A stretch of 64,000 nucleotides of DNA from Eubacteriales bacterium. GTDB taxonomy: Bacteria; Bacillota; Clostridia; Lachnospirales; Lachnospiraceae. A model generated the notes under the pieces. That model worked only from the letters and a program-made list of their open reading frames with translations. It was not told where the DNA came from and searched no databases. Position numbers and translations under genes: made by a program. Each line of letters starts with the position of its first letter. Position 1 is the first letter of the stretch. The stretch is from positions 1 to 64,000 of the forward strand of contig JAUNHC010000006.1 in assembly GCA_030524175.1 (NCBI GenBank), in the 5' to 3' direction. This document shows, piece by piece, positions 16,775-26,314 of the stretch.

Positions 16775-17421
16775 AACTTACCACTGTCGCAATACTGTTA
16801 TAAAATGACAAGGACCAATATATTCATATTTTTAGACATTTAAAACACTATTGACCATTTTATGACTGCGCAAAATAATCATGGAGTTTTCCATAAGTTT
16901 ACAAAGAACTGCTTTGTGACTGCATAACCCATATGAAATGACCATATTTCTCAAGGGAATCTTAAAATATACAAACATGTTAAATATAATTTTTATATAC
17001 CACTATGTGACTGCTTAAAGGAAAATATATTGAATTTTTAATGAATTTAGATATAAAATAGATTCGAAAAAAGTTAATTACGCTTTATCAGATGTACATT
17101 TTTATAGTTAAAATCGACATTATTACATATTGACTGTTCTAATTTTTAAGGTTATACTAAAAAAGTGGAAAAAAAATAGAAAATATTTAAGAAAAGACCA
17201 GCAGAAACTTGTCATATTATAACAGTAATATGATATTTTTTTGTCCAAAATTGCAAGTATGGTGTCAATCAAATATATCAGAAAGGGACTATTCTAAGAA
17301 ATCATTTAGAACAATCCCTTTCGATTCCCTTCCAACCTGCTGACTTCAAACCATGGACACACATAGCAAAGCTCAATATATTCACAATTTTGCAAATATC
17401 GGCACATTTAAATCTGCCCTA
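16775..17421. other. AT-rich intergenic region upstream of TnpB-like gene
   Basis: About 650 bases of very AT-rich DNA without a credible ORF, unlike the surrounding genes. It contains three copies of TGACTGC in similar contexts (near 16863, 16918 and 17007), a possible minus-strand TATAAC -10 element at 16798-16803, and a hairpin at 17281-17322. It separates the TnpB-like gene from the second kinase gene and may hold the left end of a former insertion. Confidence 0.6.
17281..17322 (-). terminator. Hairpin, possible terminator
   Basis: Arms GAAAGGGA / TCCCTTTC closing an inner TTCTAA / TTAGAA stem. On the minus strand no clear T run follows, so termination of the kinase transcript is only likely, not certain. 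Confidence 0.45.
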
Positions 17422-17558
17422 TCTAAATGTGTACTCACTGTCTTTCTCATTTATTGCATTATTGACAGTATCTGCTGTACCGTCTCTTCAGGTATATCGA
17501 GACAATGGGCTATTGCTTCCGGTGTTTCTCCTTTGGCCGTGAGCTGTAAAACTACATT
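17422..17558 (-). pseudogene. Truncated duplicate of the Rpn-gene 3' end and AraC start
   Basis: These 137 bases closely match 13965-14102, covering the AraC translation-start region, the intergenic gap and about the last 35 codons of the Rpn-like gene, and stop four bases before the kinase stop codon at 17562. The shared stretch includes GACAGTATCTGCTG and GGTGTTTCTCCTTTGGCC. The rest of the gene is absent, so this is a relic left by duplication or by insertion/rearrangement around the TnpB-like gene. Confidence 0.85.
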
Positions 17559-17561
17559 TGC

Positions 17562-19313
17562 TTACCGTGCCTCACAGATAGCCGGAAGGATAATCTCAGC
17601 AATAGTAGCCACATTAGGTTCACTGTCAAATATCAATGATGCCTCATCGCCGAAATACAGTTTGAGACGTTCCCTGACATTGTTTACTCCTATTTTGCTG
17701 AACCGGGTTCCTTGTTTTTGACTGCAGTTCAATTTCACTGTACTTTCCTGATCCATGCCGGTACCGTTGTCAATCACTTTGATATGCAGTTTATTATCAT
17801 AAATTTTTGCAGTAATATGGATACGGTAATTTTCCCGACCTTCGCTGAAGCCGTGGATGATAGAATTTTCTACTAAAGGCTGAAGTATAAAACGCAGAAC
17901 ACGATATTGCGCTGCCCGTTCATCTATATCTGTTGTAAATTCGAAAATATCACTGTAACGGTATTTCTGGATAATTATATAGTTCCGCACACTTTCCAGC
18001 TCGTCCCGCAATATGGTCTCACCCTCTGCCTTTCCCAGATTATACTGAAGCAGATTGATAAGTGCTGTACTCATCTCTCCAATATTATCCACCCCCTGCA
18101 TTACAGCCAGCCACTTGATAGAATCCAGTGTATTATAGAGAAAATGGGGGTTGATCTGGGCCTGAAGAATCTGGTATTCCATCTCTGCTTTCCGCTTCTG
18201 GTCAGCCCTCTCCTTGGCAAATGAGTGATTGATCTGCATGAGCATACAATTAAATGTTTGCCCCAGCTGTCCGAATTCATCTCGTCTGGTCACATTCACA
18301 TGGGCATCAAAATTCCCCTTTGCCACTTCTGTACAGATATTCATCAGTTCTTTTACAGGTCTGTTGATAAGCCTGGTCATCCAGGCAGCATACCCTAATG
18401 AGATAAGTGCCACTACAAACAAAGTGATCTTCAGCACCTCCAGCATGTCACGGAACATCTGTGTTGCTGTATCTTTCCGGACAAAACGTACAATACTCCA
18501 GTCAGCAACAGGGATTTTCTCGGAGACTATCACTACATCTTTGTTATATAGCTGGCCTTCTATCTGCACACTTCCCTGCAGAACCTGCGGATATCTTTCA
18601 AGGACATCATCATATCCTGCCTGAAGAGGATATTGAAAAAGAATATTTCCGTTACTGTTTACAATTACAGCTTTATCCTTTAGCCTGATAGACGAGGATG
18701 TAAAAAGTTTATGTAGGCTTTCATAGGATATATCCAAAACGGCAATTCCATAAACTTCCTTCGTCTCACTGTCAAACAGGGGACGGATATAGGAGGTGCT
18801 GCTTAAATAATTGTCATCCTCTGTGGTATGGAAATCTGTCCAGACGCCTTTTCTCCCGCTTTCGTATTTATATCTGTCCAAATATTCTTTATAGTAGGTA
18901 TATCCTCCAGGCCCGGAAAAGCCGGCACTGGTTGAACACCGGAAGCCATTAGTCCCTAGAATATGTACATTGTTGATACTGTAATTGATGGAACTCATAG
19001 CATTAATGTATGTCTGGATTTCTTCTTTATCTTCCTGAGATACCTCTGCAGCTTTATGGGCAAAAACCGCCTCTTTTACTGTGGGATGAGTAAGCAGCGA
19101 ATAGATGCTCTCATCAATCATATTGATCAATACATTAAATTGTTCTTTTGTATTGTTGGTAATTTCCAGGTGATATTCGATTTCTTTATTTTCCAATATG
19201 TTCCTGTAAAAACTCATGATACTGGCAGACATGATCAGTAAAATAAGCAGGAACAGAAAGAATATCCCGAAAAATATCTCAATGGAAATGGAATGGGTCC
19301 TCTTAAACTTCAT
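17562..19313 (-). CDS. Sensor histidine kinase, YesM type (second)
   Basis: A 583-residue membrane kinase. Transmembrane helices at about residues 12-33 and 293-313 flank an extracellular sensor region (Cache-like, with GYTYYKEYLDRY near residue 140). A HAMP domain (RLINRPVKELMNICTEVAKG) follows, then the phospho-acceptor motif QAQINPHFLYNTLDSIKW and ATP-binding motif VIDNGTGMD. It is 18 bases downstream of the AraC-type regulator gene, with ribosome site GGAGGA. Presumably senses the ligand of the 21-28 kb importer. Confidence 0.93.
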   Translation of the reverse strand: MKFKRTHSISIEIFFGIFFLFLLILLIMSASIMSFYRNILENKEIEYHLEITNNTKEQFNVLINMIDESIYSLLTHPTVKEAVFAHKAAEVSQEDKEEIQTYINAMSSINYSINNVHILGTNGFRCSTSAGFSGPGGYTYYKEYLDRYKYESGRKGVWTDFHTTEDDNYLSSTSYIRPLFDSETKEVYGIAVLDISYESLHKLFTSSSIRLKDKAVIVNSNGNILFQYPLQAGYDDVLERYPQVLQGSVQIEGQLYNKDVVIVSEKIPVADWSIVRFVRKDTATQMFRDMLEVLKITLFVVALISLGYAAWMTRLINRPVKELMNICTEVAKGNFDAHVNVTRRDEFGQLGQTFNCMLMQINHSFAKERADQKRKAEMEYQILQAQINPHFLYNTLDSIKWLAVMQGVDNIGEMSTALINLLQYNLGKAEGETILRDELESVRNYIIIQKYRYSDIFEFTTDIDERAAQYRVLRFILQPLVENSIIHGFSEGRENYRIHITAKIYDNKLHIKVIDNGTGMDQESTVKLNCSQKQGTRFSKIGVNNVRERLKLYFGDEASLIFDSEPNVATIAEIILPAICEAR

Positions 19314-19331
19314 TTGAATTCCTCCGCCCCT

Positions 19332-20900
19332 CTAATCACTGTCCTCCTGCCTGATCATTGAATATTTGTCCCTGTATTCTTTGCACTGCATTTTTGTGAT
19401 CTCTTTGAATACTTTGCTGAAATAATAAGGACTGTAAAAGCCGATACTGTCTGCTATCTCGTATATTTTCATATTTGTATCTGCGAGAAGATGCTTTGCC
19501 TTTTCAATGCGGTACTGATTCAGATATGTCACAAAATTAATACCTGTCTCCTGTTTAAAAAGCATGGACAGATAATTTTTGCTTATGGAAACATGATCAG
19601 CCACATCTTGAAGCGTAATATTAAGAGCATATTGTTCTTCTATATAGGCGATACTTTTTCTTACACTTACACTGTATTTTGACTCGCATCCTCCTCCCTG
19701 CATGAGTGTGTCAAATATATCACAGATGTAATTCTCAGCCTCTTCAATGGAGGTAAGCACATTCCAGTTATCATAGTCCAGCTTACTGATAAGATTTTCC
19801 CCGGCAGTAATGCCTTGTTTCTCCATAGCAGACTTGGCGCTGAAAAGAAAATCAATAAACACATGGCGAACATGAGAATAATTCATCTGGTTTTTCAAAA
19901 GCACAAAAATTTCATTTATGTAGGACCGGATTCCTGACATGTCACCTTCATCCAAAAGTCTTGCTATCTTGGAACTGCTGACATGGATATTTTCCATTGT
20001 TTTTAAATGTCCCTGGAACCTACTGTCAAAAATAATAAACTGGTCCCCGCCAAAAAAACAACGTTGTCGCGCAAGCTCTGCCTGGCGTATCATACTGGGA
20101 ATCTGATCCGGCCCCATAATATTGCTGATTCCTCCCCGGAGTTTTACGGAGAAGTAATATTTTAATTTCCTGCTGATAAGCTGGCTTTTCTCCAGAAAAT
20201 GCTGCTGGAGCAAATCTCCTTGGGGACAGATAAGGGTAATGTAATAATGGAGCTGATAGATCACCTCGCTGTACACCGCATCGGGAAATTCACGTTCCAC
20301 CAGAGATACTGCAGTCTTACCCAGCATATCCAGACTCTGTTCATTTAAGGAACTGATGTTGCAGTAATATTTGATCACCCCATAGGAGGACTCAGGAAAC
20401 AAGCCCTTGTCAGGGGCTTCCAGGCGTTCCTTGGGAACACAGGTGTTGATCTGGCCCTTGGATAAATTACAGCTAAGATAAGCTGCTCTCTCCCGCTCTC
20501 CCAGTCCGCCCTTTTCCACCTCTTCGTGTATATCCAGGCGGACGCTCTCCAGGGTGGAAAGCAGGGTGTCCGCATTGATTTCCGATTTCAGCAAATACTT
20601 TGACACCCCAAGTTCCATGGCTCTCTTGGCATATTGAAAACTTTCATAATTTGTCAGGATAATAAATGAAAGGTTTTTGTTGATCTTTTTTGCCCTGGTA
20701 ATAAACTCCAGACCATCCATAAAAGGCATTTTAATATCTGCCAGTACAATGTCCGGTCTCAGGGATTCTACCATTTCCAACGCTTCATTTCCATTGGCCG
20801 CTTCACCAACAACATGGTATCCATGTGCCTCCCAGTCTATTGTTGTTTTCAAGCCTAAGCGTACTAAAAATTCATCATCTACGATTAAAATGCGATACAT
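19332..20900 (-). CDS. Response regulator, YesN/AraC type (second)
   Basis: A 522-residue regulator: receiver domain at the N terminus (LIVDDE, and VLADIKMPFMDG with the phospho-acceptor Asp) and C-terminal AraC helix-turn-helix pair (VADHVSISKNYLSMLFKQET, then IADSIGFYSPYYFSKVFKE). The ATG at 20900 (MYRILIVDDE) is chosen over the upstream in-frame start at 20939 because the receiver domain begins there and GGGGGG precedes it. An inverted repeat at 20958-20990 lies in its upstream region. Confidence 0.93.
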   Translation of the reverse strand: MYRILIVDDEFLVRLGLKTTIDWEAHGYHVVGEAANGNEALEMVESLRPDIVLADIKMPFMDGLEFITRAKKINKNLSFIILTNYESFQYAKRAMELGVSKYLLKSEINADTLLSTLESVRLDIHEEVEKGGLGERERAAYLSCNLSKGQINTCVPKERLEAPDKGLFPESSYGVIKYYCNISSLNEQSLDMLGKTAVSLVEREFPDAVYSEVIYQLHYYITLICPQGDLLQQHFLEKSQLISRKLKYYFSVKLRGGISNIMGPDQIPSMIRQAELARQRCFFGGDQFIIFDSRFQGHLKTMENIHVSSSKIARLLDEGDMSGIRSYINEIFVLLKNQMNYSHVRHVFIDFLFSAKSAMEKQGITAGENLISKLDYDNWNVLTSIEEAENYICDIFDTLMQGGGCESKYSVSVRKSIAYIEEQYALNITLQDVADHVSISKNYLSMLFKQETGINFVTYLNQYRIEKAKHLLADTNMKIYEIADSIGFYSPYYFSKVFKEITKMQCKEYRDKYSMIRQEDSD

Positions 20901-20957
20901 GATGCCCCCCACTCTTGCCTTTCCTGAAAGATGTCTCATTGTTTTTTATTTAACGGG

Positions 20958-20990
20958 TTTTACGCTGAGGTATATCACCTCAGCGTAAAA
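20958..20990. promoter_or_regulatory. Perfect inverted repeat upstream of regulator gene
   Basis: 14-bp arms TTTTACGCTGAGGT / ACCTCAGCGTAAAA with a five-base loop. Because it reads T-run first and A-run last on both strands it lacks the usual terminator U tract; an operator for the regulator gene or a 3' stem-loop of the dehydrogenase transcript are both possible. Confidence 0.55.
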
Positions 20991-21014
20991 CTAATTATAT
21001 CATATGGATTCTTG

Positions 21015-22103
21015 TTATTCAAATGTTAAGGCCACCTTGAAATCTCCATATTTCCCCGTGGCATACTCAAAGCCTTTCTCCCACTCTTCAATGGGGAAGC
21101 TGCTGGAAACCACCCCGTCTGTTTTCAGCTTGCCGCTGCTGATGTTCTCAATAACAAAGGGATAAGCATAAGGACTCAGATGTGCCCCCAGAATATCCAG
21201 TTCTTTGCGGTCGCCGATAATGGACCAGTCTACTGTGGTGGGAGCTCCGAAAACACTGAACTCCACCATGCGGCCCAGTTTTCGTACCATACTCAGGCCC
21301 TGGATCACACTGGATGGATGACCGGTTGCCTCAATGTATACGTCACATCCGTAACCGTCCGTAATCTCTTCTATGGCCTTTATCACATCCGTCTTTCCCG
21401 GATTCCACACCAGGTCAGCGCCGAACTCTTTTGCTTTTTCCAGACGTCCGTCTACCATATCCAGTACAATGAGCTTCCTGGGATTCTTCATTCTTGCATA
21501 GGTCGCCATTCCAAGACCCAGTGTACCTGCTCCGGAAATCACCACAACGTCCTCATTTGTGATATTCCCTCTGTCCACTGCATGCTTGGAGCACCCGTAT
21601 GGTTCAATGAGCAGTGCCTGATCCAAGGGCATGGATTCAGGGACCTTGCTTATGACACAGGTCTTTGGAAATCGTACATATTCTGCCATACCGCCGTTGT
21701 TGGTATGCTGAAATCCAAAAATATTGTGAGGCTGGCACATCCAGTAATGGCCGTCTTTACAGAACCGGCATTCACCGCAGGGAACAATCTGATCTGCAAT
21801 GATACGGTCACCCAGCTCATATCCCTTTACGTTCTCACCCATTTCCACAATGTGGCCAAAAAACTCATGCCCGGGAATAAATGGAGGTTTTACCCATGCA
21901 GGCTGTGTTTCATCTCCCCAGAACATAGCAGCTCCATGATTACATTTCAAATCCCCTGCACAGATGCCGCAGGCCTCTGTTTTGATAATAATGTCATCCG
22001 GACCGCACACCGGTGTAGGATAAGCAGTTTCAAATACATAGTTGTCTTTTCCATAAGCAACCAATGCTTTCATCGTTTTGGGAGTAGTACCAATATTAGC
22101 CAT
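21015..22103 (-). CDS. Zinc-dependent polyol/alcohol dehydrogenase
   Basis: A 362-residue medium-chain dehydrogenase (MDR family). Catalytic-zinc motifs EACGICAGDLK and GHEFFG, four structural-zinc cysteines in CGECRFCKDGHYWMC, and the Rossmann signature GAGTLGLG (about residue 190) are visible. The sequence resembles erythritol/L-threitol and related polyol dehydrogenases, which oxidise a sugar alcohol to a ketose with NAD. It lies at the end of the importer gene set (about 35 bases after the ATPase stop), suggesting the imported compound is a polyol. Substrate is inference. Confidence 0.85.
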   Translation of the reverse strand: MANIGTTPKTMKALVAYGKDNYVFETAYPTPVCGPDDIIIKTEACGICAGDLKCNHGAAMFWGDETQPAWVKPPFIPGHEFFGHIVEMGENVKGYELGDRIIADQIVPCGECRFCKDGHYWMCQPHNIFGFQHTNNGGMAEYVRFPKTCVISKVPESMPLDQALLIEPYGCSKHAVDRGNITNEDVVVISGAGTLGLGMATYARMKNPRKLIVLDMVDGRLEKAKEFGADLVWNPGKTDVIKAIEEITDGYGCDVYIEATGHPSSVIQGLSMVRKLGRMVEFSVFGAPTTVDWSIIGDRKELDILGAHLSPYAYPFVIENISSGKLKTDGVVSSSFPIEEWEKGFEYATGKYGDFKVALTFE

Positions 22104-22138
22104 AATAAATTCCGCCTTTCTATTTTTATGATCTGCTT

Positions 22139-23263
22139 TTATGACCGGATTCGTTCACCGGTCTCTTTATCAAAAAGATGTGTCCGTTCTTCATGAAACA
22201 GAAGCTGTACCAGATCCCCGGCCTCATAAGATACATCCTCAGCGGTTGTCATGCTGAGAAGCTGTTCGCCCACACGCACGGAAATTCTCCGTTCATCTCC
22301 TAAATTTTCATAAATAGCCACGGGAACCGGTGTGCTTTTCACTTTACTTTTTGCAATAAGAACATCCACAGGACGCACGCCAAGAGTCACTTCCATGCCG
22401 TCCCTTACAATTTCATTGTATTTCCCAGGCACTTCCACCTGCAGTTCACTTCCCGAAAAAGTAAACATAAACTGTCCGTTTTTCTCCACGATCCTGGCCG
22501 GCATCAGGTTCATGGGGGGCTCACCGATGAAGCCTGCCACAAATTCATTTGCAGGATCGTCATAAACCTCCAGCGGCGTTCCTATCTGCTGTATTTCCCC
22601 GTCCTTCATAATGATGATCCTGTCTGCCAGAGACATGGCTTCCATTTGGTCATGGGTAACGATAATAGTAGTACACTTCATCTCATGATGCATTCTCTTG
22701 ATCTCCTGACGGAGCTGCTGACGCATTTTGCCGTCCAGATGACTTAAAGGCTCATCCAAAAGCAGCAGGCCCGGACGGCGCACAATAGCCCTTGCGATAT
22801 TCACCCGCTGCTTCTGCCCGCCGGAAAGAGCAGGCGGCTTCATTGTCAGGAGCTTATCTATTTTCATAAGAGGAGCCACATATTCAATGGCCTTTTTGAT
22901 TTCCGCCTCGGATTTCTTTTTTGCCCTCATATTAAATGCCAGATTGTCGTAGACATTCAATGGAGGATAAAGTGCATAATCTTCAAAAGCCAATCCGATG
23001 TTCCTGTCTTTGGGATGTAGTTCATTGATCAACACATCCCCTATGTACATCTCTCCCTGGGTAATATCCTCCAGTCCTGCGATCATACGGAGAGTTGTGG
23101 ATTTCCCACAGCCGGAAGGCCCCAGGATACCTATGAATTCTCCGTCCTCACAAACATAGGAAACGTCCTTCACAGCATAATCATTCACTTTCTTTTTGCG
23201 GAATAACTTTTTTTCCTGATTATCATAACGCTTATATATATTTTTTAATACCAGCTGTGCCAT
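22139..23263 (-). CDS. ABC importer ATPase (MsmK/GlpT type)
   Basis: A 374-residue ATPase of the CUT1 type: Walker A GPSGCGKST (about 48-56), ABC signature LSGGQKQRV, Walker B LLLLDEPLSHLD, switch His in IIVTHD, and a C-terminal TOBE/MalK-like regulatory domain. In the Q-loop, FEDYALYP has Glu94 where most members have Gln. A 10-residue basic insert (KKLFRKKKVN) follows the first strand. It is 11 bases downstream of a second, different ATPase; such pairs occur in glycerol-type (GlpS/GlpT) importers. Confidence 0.92.
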   Translation of the reverse strand: MAQLVLKNIYKRYDNQEKKLFRKKKVNDYAVKDVSYVCEDGEFIGILGPSGCGKSTTLRMIAGLEDITQGEMYIGDVLINELHPKDRNIGLAFEDYALYPPLNVYDNLAFNMRAKKKSEAEIKKAIEYVAPLMKIDKLLTMKPPALSGGQKQRVNIARAIVRRPGLLLLDEPLSHLDGKMRQQLRQEIKRMHHEMKCTTIIVTHDQMEAMSLADRIIIMKDGEIQQIGTPLEVYDDPANEFVAGFIGEPPMNLMPARIVEKNGQFMFTFSGSELQVEVPGKYNEIVRDGMEVTLGVRPVDVLIAKSKVKSTPVPVAIYENLGDERRISVRVGEQLLSMTTAEDVSYEAGDLVQLLFHEERTHLFDKETGERIRS

Positions 23264-23274
23264 CTTTTGCCCTC

Positions 23275-24411
23275 CTACTCTTTTCCGGTATAACGCGCAA
23301 GATTGTTCCTTGTGATAAACGCTCTGCTGGTACCGTGAAAATAAAGTGCATTTTTCATATTTGGCTTTATATATACCTTCTGATCCAGGGCTGCTATGGT
23401 ATCATTCGGACAAGTAACCGCAATATTTGCATCCCCGATTTTCACAGTCATTATCACCTTATTTCCAATAGGCTCATTGGCATACACAGTTCCTTCAAAC
23501 CAGTCCTTCCCAGGCTTTTCAAAGGAAAAACGAATGTCATTTCCCCTGAGTCCAATATGGATATCATCCGTATCTGTCTCTGCCAGTGAATCCGTGGTAT
23601 CCTCTGAGGGAAAAAGTGCTATATCCTGGTCCAGCATTTTAAAATAAACACTTCCCGGTCCTATATAACGTCTTGCAGAGAGAAGATTGATCTCCGGTTC
23701 GCCGAACAGACTTGCCACAAATTCATTGCATGGAGCATAATACATTTCCTGAGCAGTCCCGATCTGTATGATCTTACCTTCATTGAGAACCGCAATACGG
23801 TCTGCCAGGGACATTGCTTCCATATAATCGTGGGTAACGTAAATGGTAGTGGAATTGATGGAGGTCTGCATCTCCTTCAGCTCGCCCCTCATGAAATGCC
23901 TGAGCTTTGCGTCCAGATGGGCCAAAGGTTCATCCATAAGGAACACGTTTGGGTTACGCACCAGACATCTTCCAAGTGCGACCCTCTGCCTCTGTCCGTT
24001 AGAAAGCTGGCTTGGCTTTCGTTCCAGAAGCTGGTTGATCTTCATCATTTTTGTTACCTTATCCACTGCTTCCTTGATATAAGCCTCATCCTTACGGTAA
24101 AGCTTACTTCGCATAGGCGATGCGATGTTGTCATACACGGAAAGGTTGGGATATAATGCATAATTTTCAAAAACCATGGACACATTCCTGTCCTTTGATT
24201 CCACATGATTTACAATTTCACCGTTGATTTTCACAAGTCCCTTTTCCGGAAATTCTGCACCGGCGATGGTTTTTAAAAGTGTTGTCTTACCTGCACCTGC
24301 CGGACCAAACAATACAAAGAATTCATTGTCCTTTACTGTCAGGCTTACATCGGAAAGGGCAATGACATCACCGAATTTTTTTGTAATATTGCAAAGTTCT
24401 ATCTGAGCCAT
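23275..24411 (-). CDS. ABC importer ATPase (MalK/GlpS type)
   Basis: A 378-residue ATPase paired with the next gene. Walker A GPAGAGKTT, ABC signature LSNGQRQRV (Gly to Asn in the second position pair), Walker B VFLMDEPLAHLD, switch His in IYVTHD, C-terminal TOBE domain. The Q-loop reads FENYALYP, again Glu (residue 82) for Gln. The ATG at 24411 (MAQIEL) follows GGAGG; the upstream in-frame start at 24444 overlaps the permease gene and lacks a site. The two ATPases probably form a heterodimer. Confidence 0.92.
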   Translation of the reverse strand: MAQIELCNITKKFGDVIALSDVSLTVKDNEFFVLFGPAGAGKTTLLKTIAGAEFPEKGLVKINGEIVNHVESKDRNVSMVFENYALYPNLSVYDNIASPMRSKLYRKDEAYIKEAVDKVTKMMKINQLLERKPSQLSNGQRQRVALGRCLVRNPNVFLMDEPLAHLDAKLRHFMRGELKEMQTSINSTTIYVTHDYMEAMSLADRIAVLNEGKIIQIGTAQEMYYAPCNEFVASLFGEPEINLLSARRYIGPGSVYFKMLDQDIALFPSEDTTDSLAETDTDDIHIGLRGNDIRFSFEKPGKDWFEGTVYANEPIGNKVIMTVKIGDANIAVTCPNDTIAALDQKVYIKPNMKNALYFHGTSRAFITRNNLARYTGKE

Positions 24412-24427
24412 TTTCACATTCCTCCAA

Positions 24428-25282
24428 TCAGCCTTTAACCGCACCGAAGCTTAATCCGCGCACCAGATGTTTCTGGATAAACAATGCTACAATAACCTCC
24501 GGGAGAACAGCGATGGTGGATGCAACCGCAACCTGCCCGTAATGTACCGTATCTGAAGCGATATAACGCAGCGCTGTGATGGTAATTGTCTGAATCTTAA
24601 AACCGCTTAAGATCAGCGGGAAAGTAAAGCTGTTCCAGGCAAAAATAAATGCCAGAAGTGCCGATGCCACCAGACCAGGCTTGATCAGCGGCACCAGTGT
24701 CTTAAAAAAGATTTCGTACCAGCTGTAGCCATCCAGCTGAGCAGCCTGTTCCACCTCAATGCTGATATCTTCAAAGTATCCGCGGACCACCCAGATGAGC
24801 AGCGGCATGGTGATGAGCTGATACACCCAGATCAATCCGAAATAAGTGTCATACAGCCCAATTTTCTGGAAAATAAGGAAAATTGGTAATATAACCATAA
24901 TTTCCGGGGCAAATTTAAAGGATAAAATCTGAAAAGCCACATCCTCTTTTTTTCTGAAATTGTACCGTGCCAGAGCATATGCACAGGGAACACCTGCAAT
25001 GACTGTTATGATCACTGCTCCCCCTGCCACCACCAGATTCTGGAAAAAGGCTTTGAAGTAATCCGTCCCCACCAGAACCGCCCGGAAATTGTCCAGAGTA
25101 GGAGTAAAACGGAAAATAGTATTATACATCTGTGCATCAGATTTAAAAGCACAGATCACCATCCAGACCAGCGGAAAAAGTGCAAACATGGCAAAAAGCG
25201 TCAAGCCCAGATTCCGCAGTACAGGTTCTAAAAACCGGAACGTTTTCTTATTTTTGCTGCTGTCTGTAAGCTGTTGATTCAT
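24428..25282 (-). CDS. ABC transporter permease (MalG type)
   Basis: A 284-residue CUT1 permease with six predicted helices, EAA loop around EQAAQLDGYSWYEIFFKTLVP and the C-terminal LSFGAVKG typical of MalG-like subunits. Ribosome site GGAGGGGG. It lies 12 bases after the partner permease gene and 16 before the first ATPase gene. Confidence 0.93.
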   Translation of the reverse strand: MNQQLTDSSKNKKTFRFLEPVLRNLGLTLFAMFALFPLVWMVICAFKSDAQMYNTIFRFTPTLDNFRAVLVGTDYFKAFFQNLVVAGGAVIITVIAGVPCAYALARYNFRKKEDVAFQILSFKFAPEIMVILPIFLIFQKIGLYDTYFGLIWVYQLITMPLLIWVVRGYFEDISIEVEQAAQLDGYSWYEIFFKTLVPLIKPGLVASALLAFIFAWNSFTFPLILSGFKIQTITITALRYIASDTVHYGQVAVASTIAVLPEVIVALFIQKHLVRGLSFGAVKG

Positions 25283-25294
25283 AAGTCCCCCTCC

Positions 25295-26218
25295 TTATTG
25301 TCCTGCTGCCTGTTTCGCCAGGAATCTCTGACGTTTTACAAGGAATTTTGCAGTTTTGTTAATAATAAACCAGAGAATCAAAAGGAACGGAAGGGCTGTG
25401 GCCAGCTTCTGATAGGTAAAGCCGGTAATATATCCGGTAAGAGATATATTCATCAGGGTATCCCCGGGTCCTCCTTTTGACAGTGCATATATAATTCCAA
25501 ATTCCTGCAGTGCTGCCATTAGCCTAAACAGCAGTGCAATGTACATAAATGGTTTCAGCATTGGAAATGTAAGGGTTTTAAAGGTGAACCATGCACTGGC
25601 CCCGTCAACTGCCGCTGCCTCAAATGGTGATTTTGGCAGAGACTGGATTCCTGCCAGCACCAGCAGAAGCACAAAAGAAGTGTTGACCCATGCATCAATA
25701 AGTACAGCGGTGAACAATGCGGTACTGTGGGATGCCGCCCACGGGAAATTATATACACCGAAAATATTAAGAAATTTTTCCATGATCCCTACAGTGTTGG
25801 AGGTCATCAGCTGCCAGATCAGAACTGCGATTGCCGGTGCCACCATGAGAGGGAATGTGAACAATACCTTCAGAATCCTGCTGTACCTTGTATCTTTCTT
25901 TAATAGCAGAGCTACGCCTGTTCCAAGGAGCATCTCCGTACCTGTTGCAAAAATACCGTATTTAAGCGTTACTCCAAGAGCATGATAAAATTCCTTGCTC
26001 TTAAACATATTTATCCAGTTCCGCAATCCCACAAATCCCCATTTCGGAAGCCGGAAAGAATAATTTGTAAAGGAAAGAATGATCGCAGTGACAAAAGGAA
26101 TCATTATCCCTATGAGGATGATCAGTCCGGGAGCTATAATATAGTATGGTCTCCTGCGTATGTGAGCCGGTATCTGGTTATAATCCACTTCCCCGCTCTT
26201 TTTCTTTTTTCTGAGCAT
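25295..26218 (-). CDS. ABC transporter permease (UgpA/MalF type)
   Basis: A 307-residue CUT1 permease with six predicted helices; EAA loop near FEAAAVDGASAWFTFKTLTFP. The ATG at 26218 (MLRKKKK) is preferred: AAGGAGAGG precedes it, and upstream in-frame sequence back to 26374 runs through a stem-loop and has no coding character. Confidence 0.92.
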   Translation of the reverse strand: MLRKKKKSGEVDYNQIPAHIRRRPYYIIAPGLIILIGIMIPFVTAIILSFTNYSFRLPKWGFVGLRNWINMFKSKEFYHALGVTLKYGIFATGTEMLLGTGVALLLKKDTRYSRILKVLFTFPLMVAPAIAVLIWQLMTSNTVGIMEKFLNIFGVYNFPWAASHSTALFTAVLIDAWVNTSFVLLLVLAGIQSLPKSPFEAAAVDGASAWFTFKTLTFPMLKPFMYIALLFRLMAALQEFGIIYALSKGGPGDTLMNISLTGYITGFTYQKLATALPFLLILWFIINKTAKFLVKRQRFLAKQAAGQ

Positions 26219-26314
26219 TTTGAACCTCTCCTTCCCAATATTGAAATATGCCGGGGTTACTTCCTTTAAAGTGTGCCGTGAGCCCCACGGCCCCACATCT
26301 CCCGGAAGAAAATC

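Noticed and set aside
15551-17561. Active IS605/IS607 transposon
   Set aside because: No TnpA gene, no matched left and right ends, and the TnpB-like protein has lost catalytic residues.
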